Source of the DNA: Mumia sp. Pv4-285
GTDB taxonomy: Bacteria; Actinomycetota; Actinomycetes; Propionibacteriales; Nocardioidaceae
Assembly (NCBI RefSeq): GCF_041320275.1
Contig: NZ_CP162023.1
Location: 3,038,001-3,102,000 of the forward strand
Length of the DNA: 64,000 nt
Direction: 5' to 3'
Positions within the stretch are counted from its first letter, which is position 1; each line of letters starts with the position of its first letter. This document shows positions 8,723-18,784 of this stretch, in pieces. The notes under the pieces were generated by a model. It ran no database searches, was not told the DNA's origin, and saw only the letters and a list, made by a program, of their open reading frames with translations. A program made the translations under genes and the position numbers.

Positions 8723-9403
8723 TCAGGGCTTCGGCCAGGCCTCCCCACGCCACGAGGCGTCCCAGAACATCCACTCGAACCGCGTCGCCCGGGCGTACGC
8801 GGCCAGCATCGCCTCGCGACGACCGTCGGTGGTCGCCGCGGCGAGCCTGTCGGCCCACTCCTCGACACGCGTGACGGCAGCGTCGAACGCCGGGTCGGAG
8901 TAGGTGTCGATCCAGGCCCGGAACGGGTGTGCGTGGTCATCGGCCTGCGCCGCGATCGCGCGGCCGACCTCGAGGTACACCCGGAAGCACGGCAGCACCC
9001 CCGCGAGCCCGACCTCGACGGGCGCGTACGCCGCATCGGCGAGCAGCGTGCCGACGTACGCCCGGCACGTCGGCGTCGGCTCGGCCGCGTCGGGGGCGTC
9101 GGGGTCGATGCCGAGCGGGGCGAGGAAGCCCTGGTGGAGCAGCCGCTCCGCCTCCACGGCGTCCGCGGCGCCCCGCGCCAGCTCGGCCGAGAGCGCCGGG
9201 TCACCGGCACGCGCCGACAGCATGGCCAGCGTCCTCGCGTACTGCGCGAGGTAGTGGGCGTCGTCGAGCAAGTAGCGGGCGAACACCTCCGGCGGGAGCG
9301 ACCCGTCCGCCAGCCCTGTCACGAACGGGTGGGCCATGATCGCGTCGTACCAGCCGGCGACGTGCGTCCACGCCGACTGCGAGAAGCGTGCCGGGCTCGT
9401 CAC
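8723..9403 (-). CDS. tenA: thiaminase II/aminopyrimidine aminohydrolase
   Basis: A 226-residue TenA-family enzyme that salvages 4-amino-5-aminomethyl-2-methylpyrimidine from degraded thiamine. The core has FARYLLDDAHYL and the catalytic cysteine in AGVLPCFRVYLEVG (Cys139). The C-terminal tail FEWMFWDASW carries the conserved Glu and aromatic residues. The GTG at 9403 overlaps the thiD stop as GTGA and has GGAGG eight bases upstream. It is the last gene of the thiM-thiE-thiD-tenA operon. Confidence 0.93.
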   Translation of the reverse strand: MTSPARFSQSAWTHVAGWYDAIMAHPFVTGLADGSLPPEVFARYLLDDAHYLAQYARTLAMLSARAGDPALSAELARGAADAVEAERLLHQGFLAPLGIDPDAPDAAEPTPTCRAYVGTLLADAAYAPVEVGLAGVLPCFRVYLEVGRAIAAQADDHAHPFRAWIDTYSDPAFDAAVTRVEEWADRLAAATTDGRREAMLAAYARATRFEWMFWDASWRGEAWPKP

Positions 9404-10203
9404 TGGTGCATCCTCCACAGGTGGTCGACCGGGCCGTTGCCGTGCCCGACGGAGTGCTCGGCACCGCTGAGGAGGGCGCCCGTGAGGTAGGCCTTCGCGT
9501 CGGCGACGGCCTCGCGGAGCGGGAGCCCGAGCGCCAGTCCGGTGGCGATCGCCGACGAGAGCGTGCAACCGGTCCCGTGCGTGTTGGGGGTCGAGACCCG
9601 CGCCGCCTCGAAGCTGCGGACGCCGTCGGCGTCGGCCAGCACGTCGACGCTCAGGTCGCCACCGAGGTGCCCGCCCTTGACGAGCGCCGCTGCCGCACCG
9701 ACCTCGCGCAGCGCGTACGCCGCCTCGGCGAGCCCGTCGACGTCCTTCGCCGGGTCGGCACCGACGAGGACGGCAGCCTCCGGGACGTTAGGGGTGACGA
9801 CCGTGGCGAGCGGGACCAGCATCGTACGGATCGCGTCCACCGCGTCCGACGGGACGAGCCGGTCGCCGGACGTCGCGACCATCACCGGGTCGAGGACGAT
9901 CGGCACGTCGGCGTCCGCGAGGGCGACCGACACCGCGACCACGACGTCAGCCGTCCCGAGCATGCCGATCTTGACGGCACCGACGTCCAGGTCGTCGAGG
10001 ACCGAGCGGATCTGGTCGGCGACGAAGTCGGGCGGCACGGACTGGATGCCGGTCACACCACGGGTGTTCTGCACGGTCAGGGCCGTCACCACCGCGGCGC
10101 CGTACGCCCCGAGCGCCGTCGCCGTCTTGAGATCGGCCTGGATGCCGGCGCCCCCCGACGGGTCGGATCCGGCGATCGACAGCATCACGGGAACGTCGCT
10201 CAT
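9400..10203 (-). CDS. thiD: hydroxymethylpyrimidine/phosphomethylpyrimidine kinase
   Basis: A 267-residue ribokinase-fold enzyme that phosphorylates HMP and HMP-P for thiamine synthesis. The N-terminus MLSIAGSDPSGGAGIQADLK is the family signature. VKIGMLG, LDPVMVATSGDRL and the catalytic loop NTHGTGCTLSSAIAT are present. The ATG at 10203 overlaps the thiE stop as ATGA and the gene ends in a GTGA overlap with tenA, so translation is likely coupled. Confidence 0.95.
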   Translation of the reverse strand: MSDVPVMLSIAGSDPSGGAGIQADLKTATALGAYGAAVVTALTVQNTRGVTGIQSVPPDFVADQIRSVLDDLDVGAVKIGMLGTADVVVAVSVALADADVPIVLDPVMVATSGDRLVPSDAVDAIRTMLVPLATVVTPNVPEAAVLVGADPAKDVDGLAEAAYALREVGAAAALVKGGHLGGDLSVDVLADADGVRSFEAARVSTPNTHGTGCTLSSAIATGLALGLPLREAVADAKAYLTGALLSGAEHSVGHGNGPVDHLWRMHQ

Positions 10204-10880
10204 GACGACCATCCTGGGGCGGCAGCGACAGCCGCGTCCACCTGGGCTCGCAGCGTCCACGCGGCGGCACCCGGGTCGGCGGACGAGCAGATCGCGGACA
10301 CGACGCAGACCCCGTCCGCGCCCGCTTCGACGACCGATGCCGCGTTGGCGGCCGTGATGCCGCCGATCGCGACGAGCGGGAGGCGCGACGGGACCGCGTC
10401 GCGCAGCCGACGAACCCCGTCGAGTCCCCACGGCGTGGTCGTGTCGGGCTTCGTGGGCGTCGGCCAGACCGGGCTGACCGCGAGGTAGTCGCAGGCGTCC
10501 AACGCCGACGTGTCGTCGAGCTGGGTGAGGTCGTGCAACGACCAGCCGATCACAGCCCCCTCGCCGAGCGCGGCACGCGCATCAGCGGGGTGCAGGTCGT
10601 CCGGCCCGACGTGCAGGCCCGCACCGGGGATCGCACGCGCCGCTTCCAGGTCGTCGTTGACGACGAACGTGACACCCGACCCGACCAGCCGTTCGACCAT
10701 CCGCTTGCCGACCCGCACGACCTCGTCCCGGGAACCGACCTTGTCGCGCAGCTGGACCGTGGTCACGCCGCCCGCGGCAGCGGCCACGACCACGTCCACC
10801 AGGTCGACACCCGGCGGGACGTCACCCGTGACGAGGTAGAGGCGCAGGTCGGCGCGATCCACGGCCGCGCCTCCGGTCAC
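10200..10880 (-). CDS. thiE: thiamine-phosphate synthase
   Basis: A 226-residue TIM-barrel enzyme that joins HMP-PP and thiazole phosphate into thiamine phosphate. Diagnostic pieces are VTTVQLRDKV, FVVNDDLEAA, LHVGPDDL, YLAVSPVWPTPTK and LVAIGGITAANA. The GTG start at 10880 overlaps the thiM TGA as GTGA. The thiazole-synthesis genes are not in the window, so this cluster is the salvage and coupling half of the pathway. Confidence 0.95.
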   Translation of the reverse strand: MTGGAAVDRADLRLYLVTGDVPPGVDLVDVVVAAAAGGVTTVQLRDKVGSRDEVVRVGKRMVERLVGSGVTFVVNDDLEAARAIPGAGLHVGPDDLHPADARAALGEGAVIGWSLHDLTQLDDTSALDACDYLAVSPVWPTPTKPDTTTPWGLDGVRRLRDAVPSRLPLVAIGGITAANAASVVEAGADGVCVVSAICSSADPGAAAWTLRAQVDAAVAAAPGWSS

Positions 10881-11671
10881 CGACGTGCGACGACGCCGGC
10901 GACCGCGGCCGACGGCAGCGTCGAGAGCGCATCGAGCAGGCGCCAGCGCAGCGACCCCGGACCCTCCGCGAGCAGTGCGGCCTGCTCGATGGCGGCAGTC
11001 AGGATCGCGAGCGCCGACGCCGACGCCTCGAACGAGTCGTCGTGGACCGCGCAGCAGGCGGCGACCAGCGCGCTCGCCGAGCAGCCGAGCGCGGTGATCA
11101 TCGGAGCGCGGTCGTCGCCGCCGATGACGTGCGCCGTACGCGTGCCGTCGGTGACCACGTCGACCACACCGGTCATCGCGACGACGGTGTCGAGCTTCGA
11201 CGCGAGCGCCTCTGCGTCGGCGCGGACGTCAGCGGTGTCGGCATCGGCGTCGACCCCGCGTCCTGCCCCGGTCGACGTCGCGATCGCGAGGATCTCGCTC
11301 GCGTTGCCCCGGATGACCGTCGGACGGTGCTCGACCAGCAGGGCGGCGGTCTCGCGGCGGTAGGTGGTCGCCCCGACCGCCACCGGGTCGAGGACCCACG
11401 GCTTGCCGGCGGCGGACGCGACCTCGACGGCCGCGAGCATCCCGTCGACCCACGGCGGCGACAAGGTGCCGATGTTCGCGACGACGGCCTGGGCGAGACC
11501 CGCGAACTCGCCGGCCTCCCGCGCGTCGTGCACCATCGCCGGCGACGCACCCGCCGCGTTGAGCAGGTTGGCGGCGATGTCCATCGACACGTAGTTCGTG
11601 ATGACCTGCACCAGCGGCCCGCGGGACCGCAGCTGGTCGTGGACGTGGACAGCAGTCTGTGGATCGAGCAT
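10877..11671 (-). CDS. thiM: hydroxyethylthiazole kinase
   Basis: A 264-residue kinase that salvages the thiazole moiety of thiamine. It shows VQVITNYVSMDIAANLLNA, ASPAMVHDAREAGEF, PWVLDPVAVGAT, VIRGNASEILA and the C-terminal phosphate-binding loop ALGCSASALVAA. The ATG at 11671 follows the riboswitch directly; upstream in-frame starts would lie inside the aptamer. First gene of the thi operon, under TPP control. Confidence 0.94.
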   Translation of the reverse strand: MLDPQTAVHVHDQLRSRGPLVQVITNYVSMDIAANLLNAAGASPAMVHDAREAGEFAGLAQAVVANIGTLSPPWVDGMLAAVEVASAAGKPWVLDPVAVGATTYRRETAALLVEHRPTVIRGNASEILAIATSTGAGRGVDADADTADVRADAEALASKLDTVVAMTGVVDVVTDGTRTAHVIGGDDRAPMITALGCSASALVAACCAVHDDSFEASASALAILTAAIEQAALLAEGPGSLRWRLLDALSTLPSAAVAGVVARR

Positions 11672-11674
11672 CAG

Positions 11675-11745
11675 GCTCCCTCTCGCCGGTATGACCCGGA
11701 TCAGGTTCGTCGGGTGTGTTCTCAGCCTCGTGGGCACCCCGGCCG
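11675..11745 (-). ncRNA. thiamine pyrophosphate (THI-box) riboswitch
   Basis: On the minus strand the leader contains, in order, GGGGTGCC, GGCTGAGAACACACCC, GAACCTGATCCGGGTCATAC and CGGCGAGAGGGA. These are the TPP aptamer's conserved stems and the CUGAGA and ACCUGAU ligand-contact loops. The aptamer ends about four bases before the thiM ATG, so occlusion of the ribosome site by the ligand-bound fold is the probable mechanism. No separate terminator lies between aptamer and start. Confidence 0.95.
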
Positions 11746-11855
11746 TGCAGTTGTGGAGACGATAACAGAGCGGGATCAACCCTTTCGGAGACCCTCGTAC
11801 GACCGGTACGGTGCCGGGCACCGGCCCGACTCCATCCCCGAGGGGTACGCACGCC

Positions 11856-11999
11856 ATGCACTCCGCCCGCCGTCTCCGCCGCGCCTATCGTCGCGGCGGC
11901 ACCCACGAGGTCTACCTCGCCACCCGCCGATGGCTCGCCCGTCTCATCTACCCCGGCGAGATCCCCCGCCCGCCGCGCAGGCGCGACCCGGCGTCCTGA
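11856..11999 (+). CDS. possible small basic protein, 47 aa
   Basis: The ATG at 11856 has GAGGGG ten bases upstream. The 47-residue product starts MHSARRLRRAYRRGG and contains the amphipathic stretch VYLATRRWLARLIYP. It is strongly basic, with many Arg residues. It occupies the otherwise empty space between the riboswitch and the ilvC terminator. Coding is plausible but unproven; no homologue is recognised. Confidence 0.35.
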   Translation: MHSARRLRRAYRRGGTHEVYLATRRWLARLIYPGEIPRPPRRRDPAS

Positions 12000-12023
12000 G
12001 ACTCCGGGTCGCGACACGACGAC

Positions 12024-12076
12024 GGCGGTGAGCCTGGTCCCAGCCGCCGAGGCGTCGTGGGACCGGGCTCACCGCC
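12024..12076 (-). terminator. strong hairpin downstream of ilvC
   Basis: Arms 12024-12042 and 12058-12076 form a 19-bp stem with a single G-T wobble and a 15-base loop. It lies 40 bases past the ilvC stop. No T-run follows, as is common in GC-rich actinobacteria. It would end the ilvB-ilvN-ilvC transcript and may also stop reads from the plus strand. Confidence 0.75.
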
Positions 12077-12115
12077 GGTCGGTTCGTGCGTACGCGGTGC
12101 GTCCGCGCGCGAGGG

Positions 12116-13225
<1,110 letters not shown>

Positions 13226-13762
13226 TCAGGCGGACTGGGTGGAGGATCCGGGGACGGTACGGAGGGTGCGGTCGGTGATCGACCGACCGCCGCGACCGAT
13301 CGCGACACGACCGGACTGGGCGATCTCGCGGATCCCGAACGGCTCGAGGACGCGCAGCATCGCCGCGAGCTTGCCGGGGTCCCCGGTGGCCTCGATGGTC
13401 ACCGCGTCGACCGCGACGTCGACGACCTTCGCGCGGAACAGCTGGACGGTCTCGAGGACCTGGCCGCGCGTCTGCGCGTCGGCACGGACCTTGATCAGCA
13501 TCAGCTCGCGCTCGACGGCGTGCGCCGGCTCGAGCTCGACGATCTTGAGGACGTTGACGAGCTTGTTGAGCTGCTTGGTGACCTGCTCGAGAGGCAGCTC
13601 GTCCACGTTCACGACGATCGTCATCCGCGAGATCTCGGGGATCTCTGTCTCGCCGACGGCGAGGGACTCGATGTTGAAGCCGCGCCGCATGAACAGGCTC
13701 GCGGTGCGGGCGAGAACACCGGGGGTGTTCTCCACCAGGACGGACAGGGTGTGCTTGGTCAT
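13226..13762 (-). CDS. ilvN: acetolactate synthase small (regulatory) subunit
   Basis: A 178-residue regulatory subunit with an N-terminal ACT domain (MTKHTLSVLVENTPGVLARTASLF; residues 1-75) that binds valine for feedback inhibition, and the AHAS small-subunit C-terminal domain (about 80-160). Nine bases separate it from ilvB. It partners with the ilvB product immediately upstream. Confidence 0.95.
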   Translation of the reverse strand: MTKHTLSVLVENTPGVLARTASLFMRRGFNIESLAVGETEIPEISRMTIVVNVDELPLEQVTKQLNKLVNVLKIVELEPAHAVERELMLIKVRADAQTRGQVLETVQLFRAKVVDVAVDAVTIEATGDPGKLAAMLRVLEPFGIREIAQSGRVAIGRGGRSITDRTLRTVPGSSTQSA

Positions 13763-13771
13763 GCCTGCTCC

Positions 13772-15541
13772 TCAGAGCTCCTCGTCGCCGAAGTCGGGCG
13801 CCATGTCGCGCGCGATCTGGATCAGGTCGTTGCTGAGGCCCGCCGGGACCATCGGCCACACCATGGCGTCGCGGTGCACGACGAAGTCGATCACCACGGG
13901 CACGTCGTTGATCGACATCGCCTTCGCGATCACGTCGTCGAGGTCCTCGGCACGCTCGCACCGCAGGCCCACGCAGCCGTAGGCGTCGGCGAGCTTGACG
14001 AAGTCGGGGATGCGCGCCGCATCAGACCCGGTCTGCAGGTCGGTGTTGGAGTAGCGGCCCTCGTAGAAGAGCGTCTGCCACTGCCGGACCATGCCGAGCG
14101 ACGAGTTGTTGATGACGGCGACCTTGATCGGGATGCCCTCGAGCGCGCACGTCGCGAGCTCCTGGTTCGTCATCTGGAAACAGCCGTCACCGTCGATCGC
14201 CCACACGACCTCTCCGGCACGGGCGACCTGCGCACCCATCGCCGCCGGCACGGAGAAGCCCATCGTGCCCATGCCGCCGGAGTTGATCCAGCGCGCGGGA
14301 CGCTCGTGCTGGATGAAGTTCGCGGCCCACATCTGGTGCTGGCCGACCCCCGCGGTGTAGGTGGCCCCCGGGCCCGCGATCTCGCTGATCCGCTGGATGA
14401 CGCGCTGCGGCGACAGCGTGCCGTCGTCGGGCTCGTCGTATCCGAGGGGGAAGCGGGTCCGCAGCGCCTGCATCTGCTCGCGCCACGGGGCGTACCTGTC
14501 ATGCGCGGAGTCCGCGGGGCCCTCGGCGTACGCCGCCTGGAGGGCGACCACGAGGTCCGCGATCACCTCGCGGCAGTCGCCCACGATCGGCACGTCGGCG
14601 GTGCGGTTCTTGGAGATCTCGGCCGGGTCGATGTCGGCGTGGATCACCTTCGCGCCGGGTGCGAACGAGGCGAGATCACCGGTCACCCGGTCGTCGAAGC
14701 GCGCGCCGAGCGAGATCAGCAGGTCGCTCTTCTGCAGCGAGGCAACCGCGGCGACGGTGCCGTGCATGCCCGGCATGCCGAGGTGGAGGTCGTGGCTGTC
14801 GGGGAAGGCGCCGCGGGCCATCAGGGTGGTGATGACCGGGATGCCCGTCATCTCGGCGAGCACTTTCAGCTCGGTCGACGCATTGGCCTTGACGACGCCT
14901 CCGCCGACGTACAGCACTGGGCGGGAGGCGGCAGCGATGAGCCGAGCCGCCTCACGAACCTGCTTGCCGTGCGGCTTGGTCGTGGGGCGGTAGCCGGGGA
15001 GGTGGAGCTCGGTCGGCCACGTGAACGTGGTCATGGCCTGGAGGGCGTCCTTGGAGACATCGACGAGGACCGGGCCCGGTCGGCCCGTCGCTGCGATGTG
15101 GAACGCCTCGGCGACCGCGCGCGGGATCTCGGCGGGATCGGTCACGAGGTAGCTGTGCTTGGTGATCGGCATCGTGATGCCTCGGATGTCGGCCTCCTGG
15201 AAGGCGTCCGTACCGATCGCGCGGCTCGCGACCTGACCGGTGACGGCGACCATGGGGACGGAGTCCATGTAGGCGTCGGCGATCGCGGTGACGAGGTTGG
15301 TCGCGCCGGGGCCGGAGGTCGCCATGCACACGCCGACCCGGCCGCTCGCGACGGCGTAGCCCTGGGCCGCGTGACCGGCGCCCTGCTCGTGGCGGACGAG
15401 GATGTGGCGGATCTGCTGGGAGTCCATCAGCGGGTCGTAGGCCGGAAGGATCGCGCCGCCCGGAATGCCGAACACGACCTCGACACCGGCGTGCTCCAAC
15501 GCCCGGACGAGGCTCTGGGCCCCCGTGATCTGTTCGCTCAT
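13772..15541 (-). CDS. ilvB: acetolactate synthase large (catalytic) subunit
   Basis: A 589-residue ThDP- and FAD-dependent enzyme that condenses pyruvate with itself or 2-oxobutyrate. Domains run TPP-Pyr (about 1-170; [19 protein letters not shown]), the central FAD-binding domain (about 190-330; [12 protein letters not shown]) and TPP-PP (about 380-560; the ThDP motif beginning [16 protein letters not shown]). The ATG at 15541 has AAGGGA five bases upstream; upstream in-frame sequence is leader. First gene of the operon, controlled by a leader peptide and an attenuator. Confidence 0.96.
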   Translation of the reverse strand: MSEQITGAQSLVRALEHAGVEVVFGIPGGAILPAYDPLMDSQQIRHILVRHEQGAGHAAQGYAVASGRVGVCMATSGPGATNLVTAIADAYMDSVPMVAVTGQVASRAIGTDAFQEADIRGITMPITKHSYLVTDPAEIPRAVAEAFHIAATGRPGPVLVDVSKDALQAMTTFTWPTELHLPGYRPTTKPHGKQVREAARLIAAASRPVLYVGGGVVKANASTELKVLAEMTGIPVITTLMARGAFPDSHDLHLGMPGMHGTVAAVASLQKSDLLISLGARFDDRVTGDLASFAPGAKVIHADIDPAEISKNRTADVPIVGDCREVIADLVVALQAAYAEGPADSAHDRYAPWREQMQALRTRFPLGYDEPDDGTLSPQRVIQRISEIAGPGATYTAGVGQHQMWAANFIQHERPARWINSGGMGTMGFSVPAAMGAQVARAGEVVWAIDGDGCFQMTNQELATCALEGIPIKVAVINNSSLGMVRQWQTLFYEGRYSNTDLQTGSDAARIPDFVKLADAYGCVGLRCERAEDLDDVIAKAMSINDVPVVIDFVVHRDAMVWPMVPAGLSNDLIQIARDMAPDFGDEEL

Positions 15542-15636
15542 CACTGTCCCTTCATGCTGACCGGCTGCGGTGCCGGTTCGTTCGGGTGGGCGGCTGCCCG
15601 GTGTGCTGCTGTCGTCTCGATAGCCGTGGTGACAAG

Positions 15637-15671
15637 AAAAAACCCCCCGGCCCACCTGGGCATTCGAGGGG
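15637..15671 (-). terminator. intrinsic terminator (attenuator) in the ilvB leader
   Basis: On the minus strand a CCCC...GCCCAGGTGGGC...CGGGG hairpin (15643-15671) is followed directly by six T residues (15637-15642). That is a textbook Rho-independent terminator. It is about 100 bases before the ilvB start codon and just after the leader peptide, so it is placed to respond to stalling at Leu/Val codons. Confidence 0.85.
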
Positions 15672-15699
15672 TGACGCGGGACCGGTGACCGGTGACGCG

Positions 15700-15729
15700 T
15701 CAGTGACGTACGAGAAGAAGGTTGCGCAC
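15700..15729 (-). CDS. ilvB leader peptide, 9 aa
   Basis: GTG at 15729, then R-N-L-L-L-V-R-H and TGA. Four of nine codons are Leu or Val, in a run (CTT CTT CTC GTA). The start codon coincides with the expected transcription start, seven bases after a -10-like hexamer, so the mRNA is probably leaderless. The stop is 28 bases before the attenuator hairpin. It acts as a charged-tRNA sensor by stalling, as inferred from other branched-chain operons. Confidence 0.8.
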   Translation of the reverse strand: MRNLLLVRH

Positions 15730-15735
15730 GAGTCA

Positions 15736-15764
15736 AGAGTGCGCGACGCGCCGGTGACGGTCAA
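15736..15764 (-). promoter_or_regulatory. probable ilvB-ilvN-ilvC promoter
   Basis: A -35 TTGACC (15759-15764) and a -10-like CACTCT (15736-15741) are separated by 17 bases on the minus strand. Transcription would begin at or next to the GTG of the leader peptide. The spacing is optimal; the -10 is weak, as is usual in high-GC actinobacteria. Confidence 0.6.
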
Positions 15765-15795
15765 GCCAGCGTCGAGCCGATCTCAAATAGCGAGA

Positions 15796-15817
15796 CCGCC
15801 GTCCCACATGACGGCGG
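15796..15817 (-). terminator. hairpin downstream of ilvD
   Basis: CCGCCGTC (15796-15803) and GACGGCGG (15810-15817) form a perfect 8-bp stem with a six-base loop, 25 bases after the ilvD stop. It separates ilvD from the ilvB promoter and suggests that ilvD is a separate transcript. Confidence 0.55.
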
Positions 15818-15841
15818 CCTCACTGCGGTTCCGGTGCCGGG

Positions 15842-17530
15842 TCAGCCGAGGACGGCGCCGTCCGCGGCCGAGCCGACCAGCTTCGCGTACTTCGCGAGGA
15901 CGCCGCGCGGCGGGACGACCGGCAGCCGCGGCTCCCAGCCGACCCTGCGCCGCTCCAGGTCGTCGGGGTCGATGTCCACATCCAGGCGACGGTTGGCCAC
16001 GTCGAGCGTGATCGGATCGCCGTCGCGCACGAACGCGATGGGGCCTCCGTCGACGGCCTCGGGCGCGACGTGCCCGACGCACAGCCCCGTCGTACCGCCC
16101 GAGAAGCGCCCGTCGGTCAGGAGCAGGATGTCCTTGCCGAGGCCGGCGCCCTTGATCGCCCCGGTGATCGCGAGCATCTCGCGCATGCCGGGACCGCCCT
16201 TCGGTCCCTCGTACCGGATGACGACGACGTCGCCGGCGACGATCGTGCCGTCCTCGAGCGCGTCCATCGCCGCGCGCTCGCCGTCGAAGACACGCGCGGT
16301 GCCGGTGAAGACCGACTCGTCGAACCCTGCGCTCTTCACGACCGCACCCCGCGGCGCGAGCGTGCCCTCGAGGATCGTCAGCCCCCCGGTCGCATGGATC
16401 GGGTTGTCGAGACTGCGGATCACGTCTCCGTCGATCGCCGTCTTGACGAGGGCGTCGAGGTTCTCGGCCATCGTCTTGCCGGTGACGGTCAGGGTGTCGC
16501 CGTTCATGAGACCCGCGTCGAGCAGCGCCTTCATGATCACCGGGATCCCACCGACCTTGTCGACGTCGTTCATGACGTAGCGGCCGAACGGCTTGAGGTC
16601 ACCGAGGTGCGGGACCTTCTCGCCGATCCGGACGAAGTCGTCGAGCGTCAGGTCGACCTCGGCCTCGCGGGCGATCGCGAGGAGGTGGAGCACAGCGTTG
16701 GTCGACCCTCCGAGCGCCATGACGACGGCGATCGCGTTCTCGAAGGCGGGCTTCGTCATGATCTGGCGCGCCGTGATGCCCTCACGCAGCAGGTTGACGA
16801 CGGCCTCGCCGGAGCGGCGGGCGAACCCGTCGCGGCGGCTGTCGACCGCCGGAGGGGCGGCGGATCCGGGCAGCGACATGCCGAGAGCCTCGGCGACCGA
16901 GGCCATCGTGTTGGCGGTGTACATGCCACCGCAGGCACCCTCCCCCGGACAGATCGCGCGCTCGATGCGGTCGACCTCGTCACGCGTGATGAGGCCCTTC
17001 ACGCACGCACCGACGGCCTCGAAGGCGTCGATGATCGTGACGTCCTTGCCGTCGACCTGGCCGGGCATGGTCGAGCCTGCGTACAGGAAGACGCTGGAGA
17101 GGTCGAGGCGTGCGGCCGCCATCAGCATGCCGGGCAGGCTCTTGTCGCACCCCGCGAGCAGGACCGACCCGTCGAGGCGCTCGGCCATCATCACGGTCTC
17201 GACCGAGTCGGCGATCACCTCGCGCGACACCAGCGAGTAGTGCATGCCCTCGTGCCCCATCGAGATGCCGTCGGAGACCGAGATGGTGCCGAACTCGAGC
17301 GGGTATCCGCCCGCCGCGTGCACACCGTTCTTCACCGCTCCTGCGAGCCGGTCGAGCGAGAGGTTGCAGGGGGTGATCTCGTTCCAGCTCGACGCGACGC
17401 CGATCTGGGGCTTTTCCCAGTCGTCGTCTCCCATGCCGACGGCACGGAGCATGCCGCGTGAAGCGGTGCTCTCCAGACCGTCGGTCACGTCGCGGCTGCG
17501 GGGCTTGATGTCGGGGGTCTCGGACGCCAT
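15842..17530 (-). CDS. ilvD: dihydroxy-acid dehydratase
   Basis: A 562-residue iron-sulfur enzyme for the third step of Val/Ile synthesis. The three cluster cysteines lie in [25 protein letters not shown] and [17 protein letters not shown], which include both IlvD/Edd family signatures. [11 protein letters not shown] and [13 protein letters not shown] complete the C-terminal domain. ATG start at 17530. A TAATCT hexamer ends eight bases ahead of it, so the mRNA may be leaderless. Separate from but adjacent to ilvB-ilvN-ilvC. Confidence 0.96.
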   Translation of the reverse strand: MASETPDIKPRSRDVTDGLESTASRGMLRAVGMGDDDWEKPQIGVASSWNEITPCNLSLDRLAGAVKNGVHAAGGYPLEFGTISVSDGISMGHEGMHYSLVSREVIADSVETVMMAERLDGSVLLAGCDKSLPGMLMAAARLDLSSVFLYAGSTMPGQVDGKDVTIIDAFEAVGACVKGLITRDEVDRIERAICPGEGACGGMYTANTMASVAEALGMSLPGSAAPPAVDSRRDGFARRSGEAVVNLLREGITARQIMTKPAFENAIAVVMALGGSTNAVLHLLAIAREAEVDLTLDDFVRIGEKVPHLGDLKPFGRYVMNDVDKVGGIPVIMKALLDAGLMNGDTLTVTGKTMAENLDALVKTAIDGDVIRSLDNPIHATGGLTILEGTLAPRGAVVKSAGFDESVFTGTARVFDGERAAMDALEDGTIVAGDVVVIRYEGPKGGPGMREMLAITGAIKGAGLGKDILLLTDGRFSGGTTGLCVGHVAPEAVDGGPIAFVRDGDPITLDVANRRLDVDIDPDDLERRRVGWEPRLPVVPPRGVLAKYAKLVGSAADGAVLG

Positions 17531-17537
17531 GCGTGCA

Positions 17538-17543
17538 AGATTA
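17538..17543 (-). promoter_or_regulatory. -10 element of ilvD, leaderless start likely
   Basis: TAATCT on the minus strand ends seven bases before the ATG, which would put transcription start at the initiation codon. Just upstream, GACCGC and GCGGTC form an inverted repeat with a 10-base spacer over the -35 zone, a possible operator. No good -35 hexamer is visible. Confidence 0.5.
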
Positions 17544-17587
17544 CGACCGCTGCGGCCGCGGCGGTCCGCTGGTATCGCGGTGCGGAC

Positions 17588-18139
17588 TCAGCGGCGGGGG
17601 TCGAGCACGTACGGCGCGAAGGCGAGGTAGACGCACGCCACGGCCCAGATCACGCTGATCATGGTGCCGATGATGAAGCGCTCAGCAGCGCCGGAGCGCT
17701 CCTTGACCTTCAGCTCGGGGTAGCGCCCGAGGCCCTTCACGGCGAGCACGATCGCAACGCCCTCGGGCCAGCGCGCAGCGAGCGACCCGAACACCGCCAG
17801 CCGCTCGAGTGCCCCGACCCACGCACCCCCGCGCAGGACCTCGGCGGCCGCCGTGACCGTTCGGCCGGGCGTGTCCGAGGAGCGAGAGGCGTCGATGGTC
17901 TCGAAGGCGGCCGTCGTGACGACACCGCCGCCGAGGACGGCGAGCACCATCGCGAAAAGCACGAGGATGTCGTGCTGCACCCCCGTCACCGGGTCCTCGA
18001 AGATGGTCGCGACGACGCCGAACGCGACGGCGACGGCGAGGAGCGCACCGACGATGCGCTGGGCGAGCTCGGTGCGTGCGAAGGCAGATCCGACGACAGC
18101 GAGGCACGCAGCCGCGATCACCAGCACGTAGGTCGTCAT
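17588..18139 (-). CDS. integral membrane protein, partner of the SatD-like gene
   Basis: A 183-residue protein with four to five hydrophobic segments: residues about 4-20, 28-46, 53-75, 110-130 and 155-178. It has no recognised family motif. ATG at 18139. It lies 28 bases downstream of the SatD-like gene on the same strand, so the two form an operon. A soluble HTH-containing protein paired with a membrane protein suggests a joint role at the membrane, but the function is unknown. Confidence 0.75.
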   Translation of the reverse strand: MTTYVLVIAAACLAVVGSAFARTELAQRIVGALLAVAVAFGVVATIFEDPVTGVQHDILVLFAMVLAVLGGGVVTTAAFETIDASRSSDTPGRTVTAAAEVLRGGAWVGALERLAVFGSLAARWPEGVAIVLAVKGLGRYPELKVKERSGAAERFIIGTMISVIWAVACVYLAFAPYVLDPRR

Positions 18140-18167
18140 GGGCGCACTCCTCGTGGCTGGGCCGTCT

Positions 18168-18770
18168 TCAGTCGCTGGGCTTCTGCTCGGGGTCGCAGAT
18201 GGCCAGCAGGTGCGCCGCGAGCGTACGGCCTCGACGCTCCTCGGTCCATCCCGCGACCGCGAGCCGGCCACTGAACGCCTGCGCCGTGATGCCGAGGTCG
18301 GCCGCGGCCGCGCGCTGCGTGCCGCCGCTCGCCATCGCGTCGACGGCTTCCCACCCGGCATCGGTACGGCGAGACAGCAGGCTCGACACCAGCCACAGGG
18401 CAGCCTCGGCGTCGTCGGCGCGCTGGGTGTCGTCCGCGCGGACGCAGACCGGCTGCGGCTCGGACTTGGCCCGCTCGACGGCTTCCCGTGCGTGGACGTA
18501 CGCGGCTCCGCGTCCGGCGCGGGTGGTCTGCGGGAGGGGACCGTCGACCACGCCCGCTCCGATGCCGATCCACCAGCGTCCGTCGCGCAGCGCGTACGCC
18601 GTCAGGTCGGCAACCTGGTCTGGGTCGTCGAGGAGACCCTGCACCTCGTCGCCCGCCGTGCGCTCGAACGCGCGGATGGGTTCGGCGAGCGCTGCGAACG
18701 CGGCAAGGAGGTCGGGCACGGCGTCCGGCCCGGTCCTGCTGCGTCGTTGGTCGAGCGTCATCACGTACAT
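18168..18770 (-). CDS. SatD-like protein with C-terminal helix-turn-helix
   Basis: About 200 residues. The N-terminus MYVMTLDQRRSR and the segments FERTAGDEVQGLLDD and RDGRWWIGIGAG resemble the SatD family. The C-terminus (about 150-195) holds an HTH-like stretch, GGTQRAAAADLGITAQAFSGRL. The ATG at 18770 has GGGAG eight bases upstream, so a TTG at 18788 is rejected. The region upstream carries a cluster of TCAAG/CTTGA half-sites that this protein may bind, giving autoregulation; that is inference. SatD assignment is from memory of the family pattern. Confidence 0.65.
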   Translation of the reverse strand: MYVMTLDQRRSRTGPDAVPDLLAAFAALAEPIRAFERTAGDEVQGLLDDPDQVADLTAYALRDGRWWIGIGAGVVDGPLPQTTRAGRGAAYVHAREAVERAKSEPQPVCVRADDTQRADDAEAALWLVSSLLSRRTDAGWEAVDAMASGGTQRAAAADLGITAQAFSGRLAVAGWTEERRGRTLAAHLLAICDPEQKPSD

Positions 18771-18784
18771 GACTTCGGCTCCCG

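Noticed and set aside
15783-15808. Short ORF MWDGGLAI after ilvD as an ilvB leader peptide
   Set aside because: It lies inside the ilvD terminator hairpin and upstream of the inferred promoter. The 15700-15729 peptide has the Leu/Val run and correct position.
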